Source of the DNA: Pseudoxanthomonas sp. X-1
GTDB taxonomy: Bacteria > Pseudomonadota > Gammaproteobacteria > Xanthomonadales > Xanthomonadaceae
Direction: 5' to 3'
DNA length: 64,000 bases
Assembly (NCBI RefSeq): GCF_020042665.1
Contig: NZ_CP083376.1
Span: 3,446,001-3,510,000, forward strand
The notes beneath the pieces are model-generated. The model saw nothing but the letters and a program-made list of their open reading frames with translations, did no database searches and was not told the DNA's origin. The stretch's first letter is position 1. Each line of letters opens with the position of its first letter. Below are positions 38,146 to 45,723 of the stretch, in pieces. The translations under genes and the position numbers were made by a program.

Positions 38146-38619
38146 ATGACGCCCGCCATCGCCCTGCTCAAGCGCGAGAAGATCACCCACACCGTGCACA
38201 GCTACGCGCACGACCCCAAGGCCGATTCCTACGGGGGCGAGGCGGTGGAGAAGCTGGGCCTGGACCCCGCTCAGGTGTTCAAGACCCTACTGGCGAGCAG
38301 CGAGACCCATGAACTGCTGGTGGCGATCGTGCCCGTGGCGGGGCAGCTCGACCTCAAGGCCCTGGCGGAAGCCGCCGGCTGCAAGCGCTGCGAGATGGCC
38401 GGCGTCGACGAAGCGCAGCGCGCCACCGGCTACCTGGTCGGCGGCATCAGCCCCCTCGCACAGAAGAAGCGCCTGCGCAGCTTCCTCGACGCCAGCGCAC
38501 AGGCGCTGCCCCGCCTGCACGTCAGCGCCGGACGGCGCGGCCTGGAAGTCGAACTGGCCCCCGCCGACCTGCTGCGCCTGACCGGCGGCCGCTACGCCCC
38601 GATCGGCAGGCCGCGTTGA
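38146..38619 (+). CDS. ybaK: Cys-tRNA(Pro) deacylase YbaK/EbsC
   Basis: YbaK removes cysteine misloaded onto tRNA-Pro. The 157-residue protein has the YbaK/ProX fold with AHDPKADSYGGEAVEKLGLDPAQVFKTLLA and the core segment AGCKRCEMAGVDEAQRATGYLVGGISPLAQKKRL, in which GGISPL is the family signature. Length matches. It starts 367 bases after the toxin gene and converges on the porin gene. Confidence 0.95.
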   Translation: MTPAIALLKREKITHTVHSYAHDPKADSYGGEAVEKLGLDPAQVFKTLLASSETHELLVAIVPVAGQLDLKALAEAAGCKRCEMAGVDEAQRATGYLVGGISPLAQKKRLRSFLDASAQALPRLHVSAGRRGLEVELAPADLLRLTGGRYAPIGRPR

Positions 38620-38653
38620 GCGAGCCGCGCCGCCGAAGCGAGCGCACGCCGCC

Positions 38654-40078
38654 TCAGAACGCCACCTGGAAGCGCGTGTTGAACGTATAACCTTCGTCCT
38701 GCCCCCGATAGGCGCCGCTGCGGTTGTCGGTCTGCCAGAAGACCGCATCGAGCATGACGCGCGCATAGTCGTTGAGGTACCAGTTGGTGCCCACCGTCCA
38801 GGCATGCCCGGTCCCGCCCGTGGGCAGCTCGTCGTAGTCCACATCCTCGTAGCGCGCGCGCAGCTCCCAGGCCCCGCGCCCGCCCGACGTGACCGGATCC
38901 TGCACCTTGACCTTGCCCCAGGTGCCGCTCTTGGCCGTATAGGCCGGGCTGGCCCCGGACAGGAACACACCGCCGGACACCGTCCAGGCCGAATGATCCA
39001 CGTCGTAGCGGCCCGCACTGCCCACCCCGCCGATGCGGCGCGTGCCCCACTCGCCGCTCACCCAGCCCGGCCCGAAGAAACCCGCCGCTTCCACGCCATA
39101 GGCCGTGCCACGCTCGGCACCGGCCAGCGCGCCCGGCGCGATCTTGACCAGATCGTTGAAGTGGCCCGAGATCGCCGAGCTGCGCAGCACACCGGTGGCC
39201 CCGGCAGGAATGTCCTCGTGGAACGCCCACGCCCCCAGATGCACCGTGGCGGCCTCGCTCAGCAGCGGGTTCCAGTGCGCGCGCGCGGCTACGGTCAGGC
39301 TGTCGTTGTCCTCGCCGGCGTTGTTGAGATCGTTGCCCGCCACCGACAGGCTGGCGTGCCAGCCCTGCCCGAACACCCGCTCGGTCAGCCCCACGCCGAA
39401 CAGGCCGCGCTGGGGCAGGATCAGCGTGCCGACCACGTTGCGATCGGCGAACGGCGTGTTGGTCGTGCTGCTGGAACCATCCAGGCCGCGGTCGTTGAGC
39501 CGGTTGCCGATGCTCAGCTCGGCCTGGGTGCCGAACAGGCGGTGATCGACGCTGGCGTAGACCGACTTCCAGGCCACCTCGTTGTCGGCGAAGTCGCCCT
39601 CCACCACATAGCCCAGCCGGCCATAGCTGCCCTCGGCGCCCAGGCGCACCGAGCGGATCTCGGTGCCGGAGATGTTGCGGTCGGCGAAGTCCGAGCCGCC
39701 CGTGCTGGAGGCGTCCACGAACAACCGACCGCGCGGCCGGAAGGTGAAGCTGCCATCGGCGTTGGAGAACTGCGGCGCGCCCTTGGACCAGCTGACCTTG
39801 GGCGCCTTGGACTGGGCGGCCTCGACCTTGGCCACGCGCGCCTCCAGCGCCGGGTCCGCGGCGGCCGGCGCCGGTGCGACCGCCGCGGTGCTCGTGCTGC
39901 CGCCGCCTTCGACCGCCTTCAGGCGCGCCTCCAGTTGCTCGATCTTCAGGGCCTGCGCCTGCACCAGGCGGGTGAGTTCTGCCTGGCTCAGCGCCTGCGC
40001 GCCGGCCTGGCCGGTGGTCAGCAACAGGCCGATCGCCACCGTCAGCGCTGCCTTGGGCAGCACGTGGATTCGCATCAT
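38654..40078 (-). CDS. OprO/OprP-type porin
   Basis: The 474-residue precursor has a signal peptide (about 1-26, ending AGA) and a short coiled-coil trimerisation segment (SQAELTRLVQAQALKIEQLEARLKAVE). A long beta-barrel region with alternating aromatic strands, ending in F (FNTRFQVAF), completes it as in the Porin_O_P family of anion-selective outer membrane porins. GAGAGAG precedes the start, where ATGATG allows 40078 or 40075. It is the last gene of the ABC-transporter/GalD operon, 116 bases after the permease, so it probably admits the same anionic substrate. Confidence 0.9.
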   Translation of the reverse strand: MMRIHVLPKAALTVAIGLLLTTGQAGAQALSQAELTRLVQAQALKIEQLEARLKAVEGGGSTSTAAVAPAPAAADPALEARVAKVEAAQSKAPKVSWSKGAPQFSNADGSFTFRPRGRLFVDASSTGGSDFADRNISGTEIRSVRLGAEGSYGRLGYVVEGDFADNEVAWKSVYASVDHRLFGTQAELSIGNRLNDRGLDGSSSTTNTPFADRNVVGTLILPQRGLFGVGLTERVFGQGWHASLSVAGNDLNNAGEDNDSLTVAARAHWNPLLSEAATVHLGAWAFHEDIPAGATGVLRSSAISGHFNDLVKIAPGALAGAERGTAYGVEAAGFFGPGWVSGEWGTRRIGGVGSAGRYDVDHSAWTVSGGVFLSGASPAYTAKSGTWGKVKVQDPVTSGGRGAWELRARYEDVDYDELPTGGTGHAWTVGTNWYLNDYARVMLDAVFWQTDNRSGAYRGQDEGYTFNTRFQVAF

Positions 40079-40194
40079 GGGAAAGCTCTCTCTCGGGCAC
40101 GGCGACGCAGGCGCGTCGGCGGCCACACGGGGATGGTGCGGGGGATGGGTCCAGCGCGGTGCCGGCTAGAGCGCCGGCACCGTGACGCGTGCGA

Positions 40195-40971
40195 TCAGCT
40201 GGTCGCGCCCTGCTGGGCGTTGGGACGCCAGGTGATCACGCGGTTCTCGACGATGTCGAGCAAGGCATCGATGATCAGCACGAAGGCGGCCAGGATGATG
40301 ATGCCGGCGAACACGCCGACCGCATTGAAATTGCCTTCGGCCTGCGCGATCAGATAGCCCAGGCCCGCCGAGGCGCCCAGATACTCGCCGATGATCGCGC
40401 CGACCACCGCGAAGCCCACCGAGGTGCGCAGCGAGGACAGGATCCAGCTGGCCGCCGCCGGGAAGTACACATGCCGCAGCAGATCCCCGCGCCCGGCGCC
40501 GAGGATGCGCGCATTGGCCAGCACGGTGGGATTGACCTCGCGCACGCCCTGCATCGCGTTGAAGAAGGTGGTGAAGAACACCAGCGTCACCGCCAGCGCC
40601 ACCTTCGACCACAGCCCCAGGCCCAGCCACAGCACGAAGATCGGCGCCAGCACCACGCGCGGGATCGCGTTGAAGCCCTTGATGAACGGGTCCAGGATCC
40701 GCGCCGACCGCCGGCTCAGCCCCAGCCACACACCACCGGCCACGCCCAGCGCGGTGCCGATCAGATAGCCCAGCGCGGTCTCGGTCAGGGTGATGTAGAC
40801 GTGCTGGTAGAACGAGGTGTCCGACAGCCAGGTCCACATCTGCCGCGCGATGCCCGACGGCGCCGGGAAGAAGAATGGATCGATCAGCCCGCTGGCCACG
40901 CCGGCTTCCCAGCCGCCGAACAGCACGACGATCAGGACGATCTGGATCAGTTTGTCAGTCTTGGCGTGCAT
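40195..40971 (-). CDS. ABC transporter permease, NitT/TauT (SsuC-like) family
   Basis: The 258-residue inner-membrane protein has about six transmembrane helices. The permease loop EAA motif is visible as AAASWILSSLRTSVGFAVVGAIIGEYLGA at about residues 175-205. It belongs to the BPD_transp_1 group of nitrate, sulfonate and taurine systems. It overlaps the ATPase gene by 17 bases, a sign of coupled translation. The start at 40971 gives the usual N-terminal helix (LIQIVLIVVLFGGWEAGVA). Confidence 0.93.
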   Translation of the reverse strand: MHAKTDKLIQIVLIVVLFGGWEAGVASGLIDPFFFPAPSGIARQMWTWLSDTSFYQHVYITLTETALGYLIGTALGVAGGVWLGLSRRSARILDPFIKGFNAIPRVVLAPIFVLWLGLGLWSKVALAVTLVFFTTFFNAMQGVREVNPTVLANARILGAGRGDLLRHVYFPAAASWILSSLRTSVGFAVVGAIIGEYLGASAGLGYLIAQAEGNFNAVGVFAGIIILAAFVLIIDALLDIVENRVITWRPNAQQGATS

Positions 40972-41788
40972 AGCTCTTCTCCACTTCGCCGCGCAGGCAG
41001 GCCCAGATGTCGCGGTACAGGTCGGTGAATCGTTGATCCAGCTTGATCTCGGCCACGTTGCGCGGGCGCTCCAGGTCGACATCGAAGCTGCGCACCACGC
41101 GGCTGGCCGGCCCCGCTGAGAGCACCACGACGCGGTCGCCCAGCGCGATGGCCTCTTCCAGGTCGTGGGTGATCAGCACGACCGAGCGGCGGTCTTCCTG
41201 CCACAGCCGCAGCAGCTCGTTCTGCATCAGGTGGCGGGTGTGGATGTCGAGCGCGGAGAACGGCTCGTCCATCAGGATCACCTTGGGCTCGACGATCAGC
41301 GCCTGCGCCATCTGCACGCGCTTGCGCTGGCCGCCGGAGAGCTGGTGCGGATACCGATGCTCGAAGCCGGACAGGCCCACCTTGGCCAGCCAGGCGCGCG
41401 CGCGTTCCTCGCGCTCCTTGGCCGCCATGCCGCGGAAGCGCAGGCCGAGCTCGACGTTCTGCAGCGCGGTCTTCCACGGCAGCAGCGCGTCCTGCTGGAA
41501 CAGGTAGCCCACCGACTTCTGCACGCCCTTGACCGGCACGCCGTCGATCGTGATGCCGCCGCTGGCCGGCGTCAGCAGGCCGGCCACCGCGTTGAGCACG
41601 GTGCTCTTGCCGCAGCCGGTCGGCCCGACGATGGCGACGAACTCGCCGTTGCCCACCTGCAGGTCGACCTCGCGCACCGCGGTGAAGTCGCCGAAGGACA
41701 TGGTCACCTTGTCGATGGCGACCATGGTCTCGGCGGGATGGAACTGGGGTGCGCCATTGAGGCTGCGCACACTGGCGTTGAGCGCCAT
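40955..41788 (-). CDS. ABC transporter ATP-binding protein, NitT/TauT family
   Basis: The 277-residue ATPase has Walker A GPTGCGKST at residues 55-63, Q-loop QQDALLPWKT, signature LSGGQRKR, Walker B VILMDEPFSALD and the H-loop ITHD. It resembles SsuB/TauB. It lies 15 bases after the substrate-binding lipoprotein gene and overlaps the permease gene, so the three form a complete importer. The substrate is not fixed by sequence; context points to an organic acid. Confidence 0.94.
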   Translation of the reverse strand: MALNASVRSLNGAPQFHPAETMVAIDKVTMSFGDFTAVREVDLQVGNGEFVAIVGPTGCGKSTVLNAVAGLLTPASGGITIDGVPVKGVQKSVGYLFQQDALLPWKTALQNVELGLRFRGMAAKEREERARAWLAKVGLSGFEHRYPHQLSGGQRKRVQMAQALIVEPKVILMDEPFSALDIHTRHLMQNELLRLWQEDRRSVVLITHDLEEAIALGDRVVVLSAGPASRVVRSFDVDLERPRNVAEIKLDQRFTDLYRDIWACLRGEVEKSYARQD

Positions 41789-41803
41789 CAGGGAATCCTC
41801 CGG

Positions 41804-42880
41804 TTATTGCCTGGCCGCGACGGTGGCCGATGCGCCACCTCCGGCGGCCAGGGCACGATCGACGAACGCGTTGGTATAGGTCTTGGACAGGTCCACCTTG
41901 GCCTGGGCCACGCCGTCGTTGAACTCGCTCAGGACGGTCAGCGGCGTGGTCAGGTCCTCGGGCACGAAGCGCCCGTCGCGGGTGAAGATGGCGCGCGCGT
42001 TCTCCACCGCCTTGGCGTAGGTGGCGCGGTCGCCGGAGACGTAGCTGTCCGGCAGCGCGGCCACGATCTGCTCGCCGCTGTGATCGGCGATGAAGGCCAG
42101 CGCACGCTGCTCGGCCCGCACGATCTTCTCCACCGCCTGCGGCCGCTGCTGCAGGAACGCCGACTGCGCGTACAGCACCGAGGTCGGGTACAGCCCGCCG
42201 TAGACCTGGCGCGCGCCGGCGTCGCTGCGCGCATCGATCAGGATCTTGCCGACCTTGCGTTCGGCGATCAGCGTGGCGGCCGGATCGTAGTTGACCAGCA
42301 GGTCGACCTTGCCCTGTTCCAGCGCGGCCACCGCGGCGGCGCCGGAGCCCACGCCGATCAGCGACACGGCCGTCTCGGGAATCTTGTTGCGCGCCAGGTA
42401 GTGGCGGACGAAGAAGTCCGACGAGGAACCCGGCGCGGTGATGCCGACCTTCATGCCCTGGATCGTCTGCGGCCTGGCCGGATCGAAGGTGCCGTCGTTG
42501 CGCCCGGCCAGCACCAGACCCGAATTTCGCGAGAGCAGGATGAAGGCGGTGACGTCCTTGCGCTTGGCCTGCATCTGGATGGTGTGGTCGTAGAAGCCCA
42601 CCGCCACATCGGTCGAACCGGCGACCAGCGCCTGCAGCACCTTCGAGCCGCCTTGGGCGAAGTTCTCGGTCTTGACCTGGAGGCCTTCGTCCTTGAAGTA
42701 GCCCTGGGCATCGGCCACGAAGAACGGCAGGTTGTTGAGATTGTAGGAGCCGACGCTGATGCGCACCGGCGCATCGTCGGCGCCCGGCGCGGCGCCGGAG
42801 GCGTGGCTGGCGTCCTTGCCGCAGGCGGACAGGACGAGGGCGGCGGCGACCAGGGTGGCCGCCATGAGTGGCTTGTACAT
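41804..42880 (-). CDS. ABC transporter substrate-binding lipoprotein, NMT1/SsuA-like
   Basis: The 358-residue precursor has a lipobox LSAC at residues 17-20. A periplasmic binding-protein domain of the NMT1/TauA/SsuA type follows, with VRISVGSYNLNNLPFFVADAQGYFKDEGLQV at its start and GSTDVAVGFYDHTIQMQAKRKDV further on. GGGAGGGA precedes the start. It is 61 bases after the GalD-like gene and 15 bases before the ATPase gene. The ligand is not known. Confidence 0.93.
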   Translation of the reverse strand: MYKPLMAATLVAAALVLSACGKDASHASGAAPGADDAPVRISVGSYNLNNLPFFVADAQGYFKDEGLQVKTENFAQGGSKVLQALVAGSTDVAVGFYDHTIQMQAKRKDVTAFILLSRNSGLVLAGRNDGTFDPARPQTIQGMKVGITAPGSSSDFFVRHYLARNKIPETAVSLIGVGSGAAAVAALEQGKVDLLVNYDPAATLIAERKVGKILIDARSDAGARQVYGGLYPTSVLYAQSAFLQQRPQAVEKIVRAEQRALAFIADHSGEQIVAALPDSYVSGDRATYAKAVENARAIFTRDGRFVPEDLTTPLTVLSEFNDGVAQAKVDLSKTYTNAFVDRALAAGGGASATVAARQ

Positions 42881-42941
42881 CGATCCCTCCCAGGATGTAT
42901 GCGATGCGAAACGTGGACCGGGTCGGACCCGGCGAATCAGG

Positions 42942-44048
42942 TCATGCCGCTGAGGTCCATTCGGCAGCGACGGAAGTGCGTGGCGAGGGGGCGAACACCC
43001 GGCCTTCGAACAGACGCCGCGCGGTCCGCACGACGCTGGCGACGACCGCGTCGCTGCCCGCGGCGCGGCTGAGCCCGACGGCCAGGCTGCCACTGGGATG
43101 CTCAAGGGTAATCGTGGTCGGCAGCGGCAGATATCCCACCATGGTGTGGGCCAGCGTGCCCTCGGTGACCACCGCCGTGGCCAGCCCCACCGCACCGGTG
43201 ATGGCCAGCGCGGTGTGGCACTGATGCGGCATGAAGTAGCGGACCTGCAGGTGGCCGCCGTGCTGCGGCGCAGCAAGCAGCACCGGTTTGGGAATCACGC
43301 GGTCGGCGGCGTCGGCGATGCCCATGCGTCGCCCTGCCTCGACGCGGATGGACTCGATCCGGGTCAGCAGCGCGGCATCGGCGTTGAGGCGGGCCGGCGT
43401 CTCGTCGCCGCGCAGGCCCAGCGCCTCGGCGCGGATCAGCACCAGCGGCATGGCGCAGTCGACCAGGCTCACCTCGACCTCGTCGATCCACTCGCTGGCG
43501 CGCCCGCTCGGCAGCAGCTTGCCGGTGCGCGCGCCAGCGGCATCCAGGAAAGCCAGCGAGATCGGCGCGGCGGTGCCGGGCGCGCCGGCGATGCGGGTAT
43601 CGCCCAGATAGGCCACCTGGCCGTTGGGCGTCTCCACCGTGGCCACGATCACCTTGCCGGTGTTGACGTTGTGGATGCGCACCTGGGTGCGCGGATGCCG
43701 CGCCGGCACCAGGCCGCGCTCGATCGCATACGGCCCCACCGCCGCCAGCATGTTGCCGCAGTTGGGCGCGGTATCGACCACGCGCTGGTCCACGCGCACC
43801 TGGGCGAACAGGTAATCGACATCGGCGTCGGCGCGGCTGGCGCGATCGATGATCGCGACCTTGCTGGTCAGCGCGTTGCCGCCGCCGATGCCGTCGATCT
43901 GCAGCGGATGGCCCGAGCCCATCACCTCCAGCAGCAGGCGGTCGCGCTCGGCCGCATCGGCAGGCAGGTCCGAGGCGAGGAAGAACGGCCCCTTGGAGGT
44001 GCCGCCGCGCATCAGGACACAGGGAACGCTGAGCAGGTCGTTGGACAT
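42942..44048 (-). CDS. galD: PrpF/GalD-family isomerase, probable 4-oxalomesaconate tautomerase
   Basis: The 368-residue protein belongs to the PrpF family, which shifts double bonds in unsaturated tricarboxylates. Motifs include VPCVLMRGGTSKGPFFLASDLP at the N-terminus, GIGGGNALTSKVAII, TAPNCGNMLAAVGPYAIERGLV (conserved cysteine) and PHQCHTALAITGAVGLA with a second cysteine. It is closest to GalD of gallate catabolism. The gene starts a five-gene operon with an ABC importer and a porin and faces a divergent LysR gene. Other PrpF members use 2-methylaconitate or trans-aconitate, so the exact substrate is open; no ring-cleavage genes are in this window. Confidence 0.85.
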   Translation of the reverse strand: MSNDLLSVPCVLMRGGTSKGPFFLASDLPADAAERDRLLLEVMGSGHPLQIDGIGGGNALTSKVAIIDRASRADADVDYLFAQVRVDQRVVDTAPNCGNMLAAVGPYAIERGLVPARHPRTQVRIHNVNTGKVIVATVETPNGQVAYLGDTRIAGAPGTAAPISLAFLDAAGARTGKLLPSGRASEWIDEVEVSLVDCAMPLVLIRAEALGLRGDETPARLNADAALLTRIESIRVEAGRRMGIADAADRVIPKPVLLAAPQHGGHLQVRYFMPHQCHTALAITGAVGLATAVVTEGTLAHTMVGYLPLPTTITLEHPSGSLAVGLSRAAGSDAVVASVVRTARRLFEGRVFAPSPRTSVAAEWTSAA

Positions 44049-44156
44049 GGGCGTGGTAGATTCATACCAGTTCCGGATTAATGATCCGGTGTGATGCGAT
44101 CCTGGCATGGCCACGATTGATCTGTGAATTGCTATTTTTCGGTAGATTGATCCGAT

Positions 44157-45077
44157 ATGAGCATGAATTGCGAAATCCTGGACCTGCGCGCCTTCCTGCT
44201 GGTGGCCGAGTCGCGCAGCTTCCACCGCGCGGCCGAGACCCTGCACGTCTCCCAGCCCGCCCTGAGCCGGCGCATCCAGAAACTCGAGCAGGCGATCGGC
44301 TCGCCGCTGCTCGAGCGCACCACGCGCAGCGTGTCCACCACGGCCGTGGGCGAGAACCTGCTGCCGCTGGTGCGACGCATGCTGGAGGAGTTCGACGGCT
44401 CGCTGTTCGCCCAACGCGGCGATCACGTCGGCCGCCAGATCACCATCGCCTGCCTGCCCACCGCGGCGTTCTACTTCCTGCCCAGCGTGATGGCGCGCTT
44501 CCATGCCGAGCACCCCAACGTGCGCTTCCGCATCCTCGACGTGCCGGCCACCGAGGGATTGCAGGCGGTGGAGCGCGGCGAGGTCGAGTTCGGTATCAAC
44601 TTCATGGGCGCCTCCGATCCCAACCTGAGCTTCGAGGTGCTGGTGGAGGATCCCTTCGTGCTCGCCTGCCGGCGCGATCACCCGCTGGCCAAGAAGCGCA
44701 AGATCGCCTGGAGCGACCTGGAGAAGCACCAGCTGATCACCGTGCATCGCACCAGCGGCAACCGCACCCTGCTCGACGGCGCGCTCGCACGCGAGAACCT
44801 GAAGCTGCGCTGGTTCTACGAGGTCACCCACCTGTCGACCTCGCTGGGCATGGTCGAGGCCGGCATCGGCGTGTCGGTGCTGCCGCGCATGGCCACGCCG
44901 CAGGGCGAACACCCCACCCTGGTCACGCGCCCGATCGACAGCCCGGTGGTCTCGCGCACCATCGGCATCGTGCGCCGGAACAACGCGGCGCTCTCGCCGA
45001 TGGCCGAGCGCTTCCTGCAGATGCTGCAGAAGCAGTGGAAGCCCGGCGCGCGCACGACCGAGCGCACGCGCGGCTAG
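44157..45077 (+). CDS. LysR-family transcriptional regulator
   Basis: The 306-residue protein has an N-terminal winged helix-turn-helix (LRAFLLVAESRSFHRAAETL then QPALSRRIQKLEQAIGSPLLER) and a C-terminal effector-binding domain. It is divergent from the GalD/ABC/porin operon with a 108-base AT-rich gap that holds three TGATC elements (TGATCCG at 44087 and 44148, TGATCTG at 44118). LysR proteins commonly activate the facing operon when a substrate binds; that role is inferred. An ATG at 44163 is an alternative start. Confidence 0.92.
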   Translation: MSMNCEILDLRAFLLVAESRSFHRAAETLHVSQPALSRRIQKLEQAIGSPLLERTTRSVSTTAVGENLLPLVRRMLEEFDGSLFAQRGDHVGRQITIACLPTAAFYFLPSVMARFHAEHPNVRFRILDVPATEGLQAVERGEVEFGINFMGASDPNLSFEVLVEDPFVLACRRDHPLAKKRKIAWSDLEKHQLITVHRTSGNRTLLDGALARENLKLRWFYEVTHLSTSLGMVEAGIGVSVLPRMATPQGEHPTLVTRPIDSPVVSRTIGIVRRNNAALSPMAERFLQMLQKQWKPGARTTERTRG

Positions 45078-45264
45078 CGCAGCACGCGCAACGCAAACAG
45101 CAAGGTTCTTCGCCGAAGTGGGAGGGCGTGGCCCGATCGATGCGATGCGATGCAGACGGGCAAAAGCACACTTTGCCGACCAGCCTCGCCCCTGCCAGGC
45201 GCGGCTCCTCGGCTCGGTCCACCCATGACCGACTTTCGGGTTGACCGTGCCTCGTATTTCCGGT

Positions 45265-45284
45265 GGAGCCGCCATGGCGGCTCC
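45265..45284. repeat. REP palindrome
   Basis: GGAGCCGCCATGGCGGCTCC is a perfect 20-base palindrome. The same half-sites form the nested repeat at 32480-32565. This is a common xanthomonad REP core. Confidence 0.8.
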
Positions 45285-45348
45285 CACAGGATTGGGCTGG
45301 CACGCTTCGCAAGGACGAATCACAGCCTCGCGCCGTCGTCGGTGCTCT

Positions 45349-45385
45349 GCCCCCACCCTTTCGCCGCAGGCGAAGGGGTGGGGGC
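45349..45385. repeat. 17-bp inverted repeat (C/G-rich hairpin)
   Basis: The arms GCCCCCACCCTTTCGCC (45349-45365) and GGCGAAGGGGTGGGGGC (45369-45385) pair with one mismatch around loop GCA. It looks like a second, unrelated dispersed hairpin repeat. Confidence 0.7.
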
Positions 45386-45457
45386 CTCAAGTCGATGCCC
45401 TTCCGACACTGATCGCGCTGTGCGCATGGGCAAGGGTCTAGAACGCCCCCCCCCCCG

Positions 45458-45609
45458 CAAACCGAAGTCCTGTGACCTGACGCGCGAGGCAGCGGTCCGG
45501 CGGGCGGTGGTCACGCCTAGCGAGGCATGATGCCGAGCGCCCGAATCAGGGCACGGTGCCCTGATTGAGGGATAAGCGGCCACCGCCCGCTGGACCGCTG
45601 CCCCTCCGA
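45458..45609 (+). repeat. Large intergenic stem-loop repeat, copy C
   Basis: The arms at 45489-45514 and 45576-45601 pair with three mismatches near their inner ends. The nested element AATCAGGGCAC (45544-45554) with GTGCCCTGATT (45556-45566) is perfect, one base pair longer than in copy B. Flanks ACCGAAGTCCT and CCTCCGAAG are as in the other copies. Confidence 0.92.
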
Positions 45610-45676
45610 AGCCAGGACGTTGTCTCTCCGAAGCCGCAACGCACCAAGCGCTCTCAATCCAGAGCAGCACCAACAG

Positions 45677-45700
45677 AAAAGGCCTCTTGCGAGGCCTTTT
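45677..45700 (-). terminator. Bidirectional terminator after the TonB-dependent receptor gene
   Basis: AAAAGGCCTC, loop TTGC, GAGGCCTTTT: a 10-bp stem with U-rich ends in either direction. It lies 23 bases past the receptor stop codon. Confidence 0.85.
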
Positions 45701-45723
45701 CCGTGAGCCAGAGCGCGCGGCGA

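Larger units (their letters stand above)
45078..45723. other. Intergenic stretch rich in repeats
   Basis: This 646-base interval carries no gene I can support. It holds a 20-bp REP palindrome, a 17-bp hairpin repeat, an 11-base C-tract (45446-45456), repeat copy C and a bidirectional terminator, each listed separately or in the findings. Confidence 0.7.
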
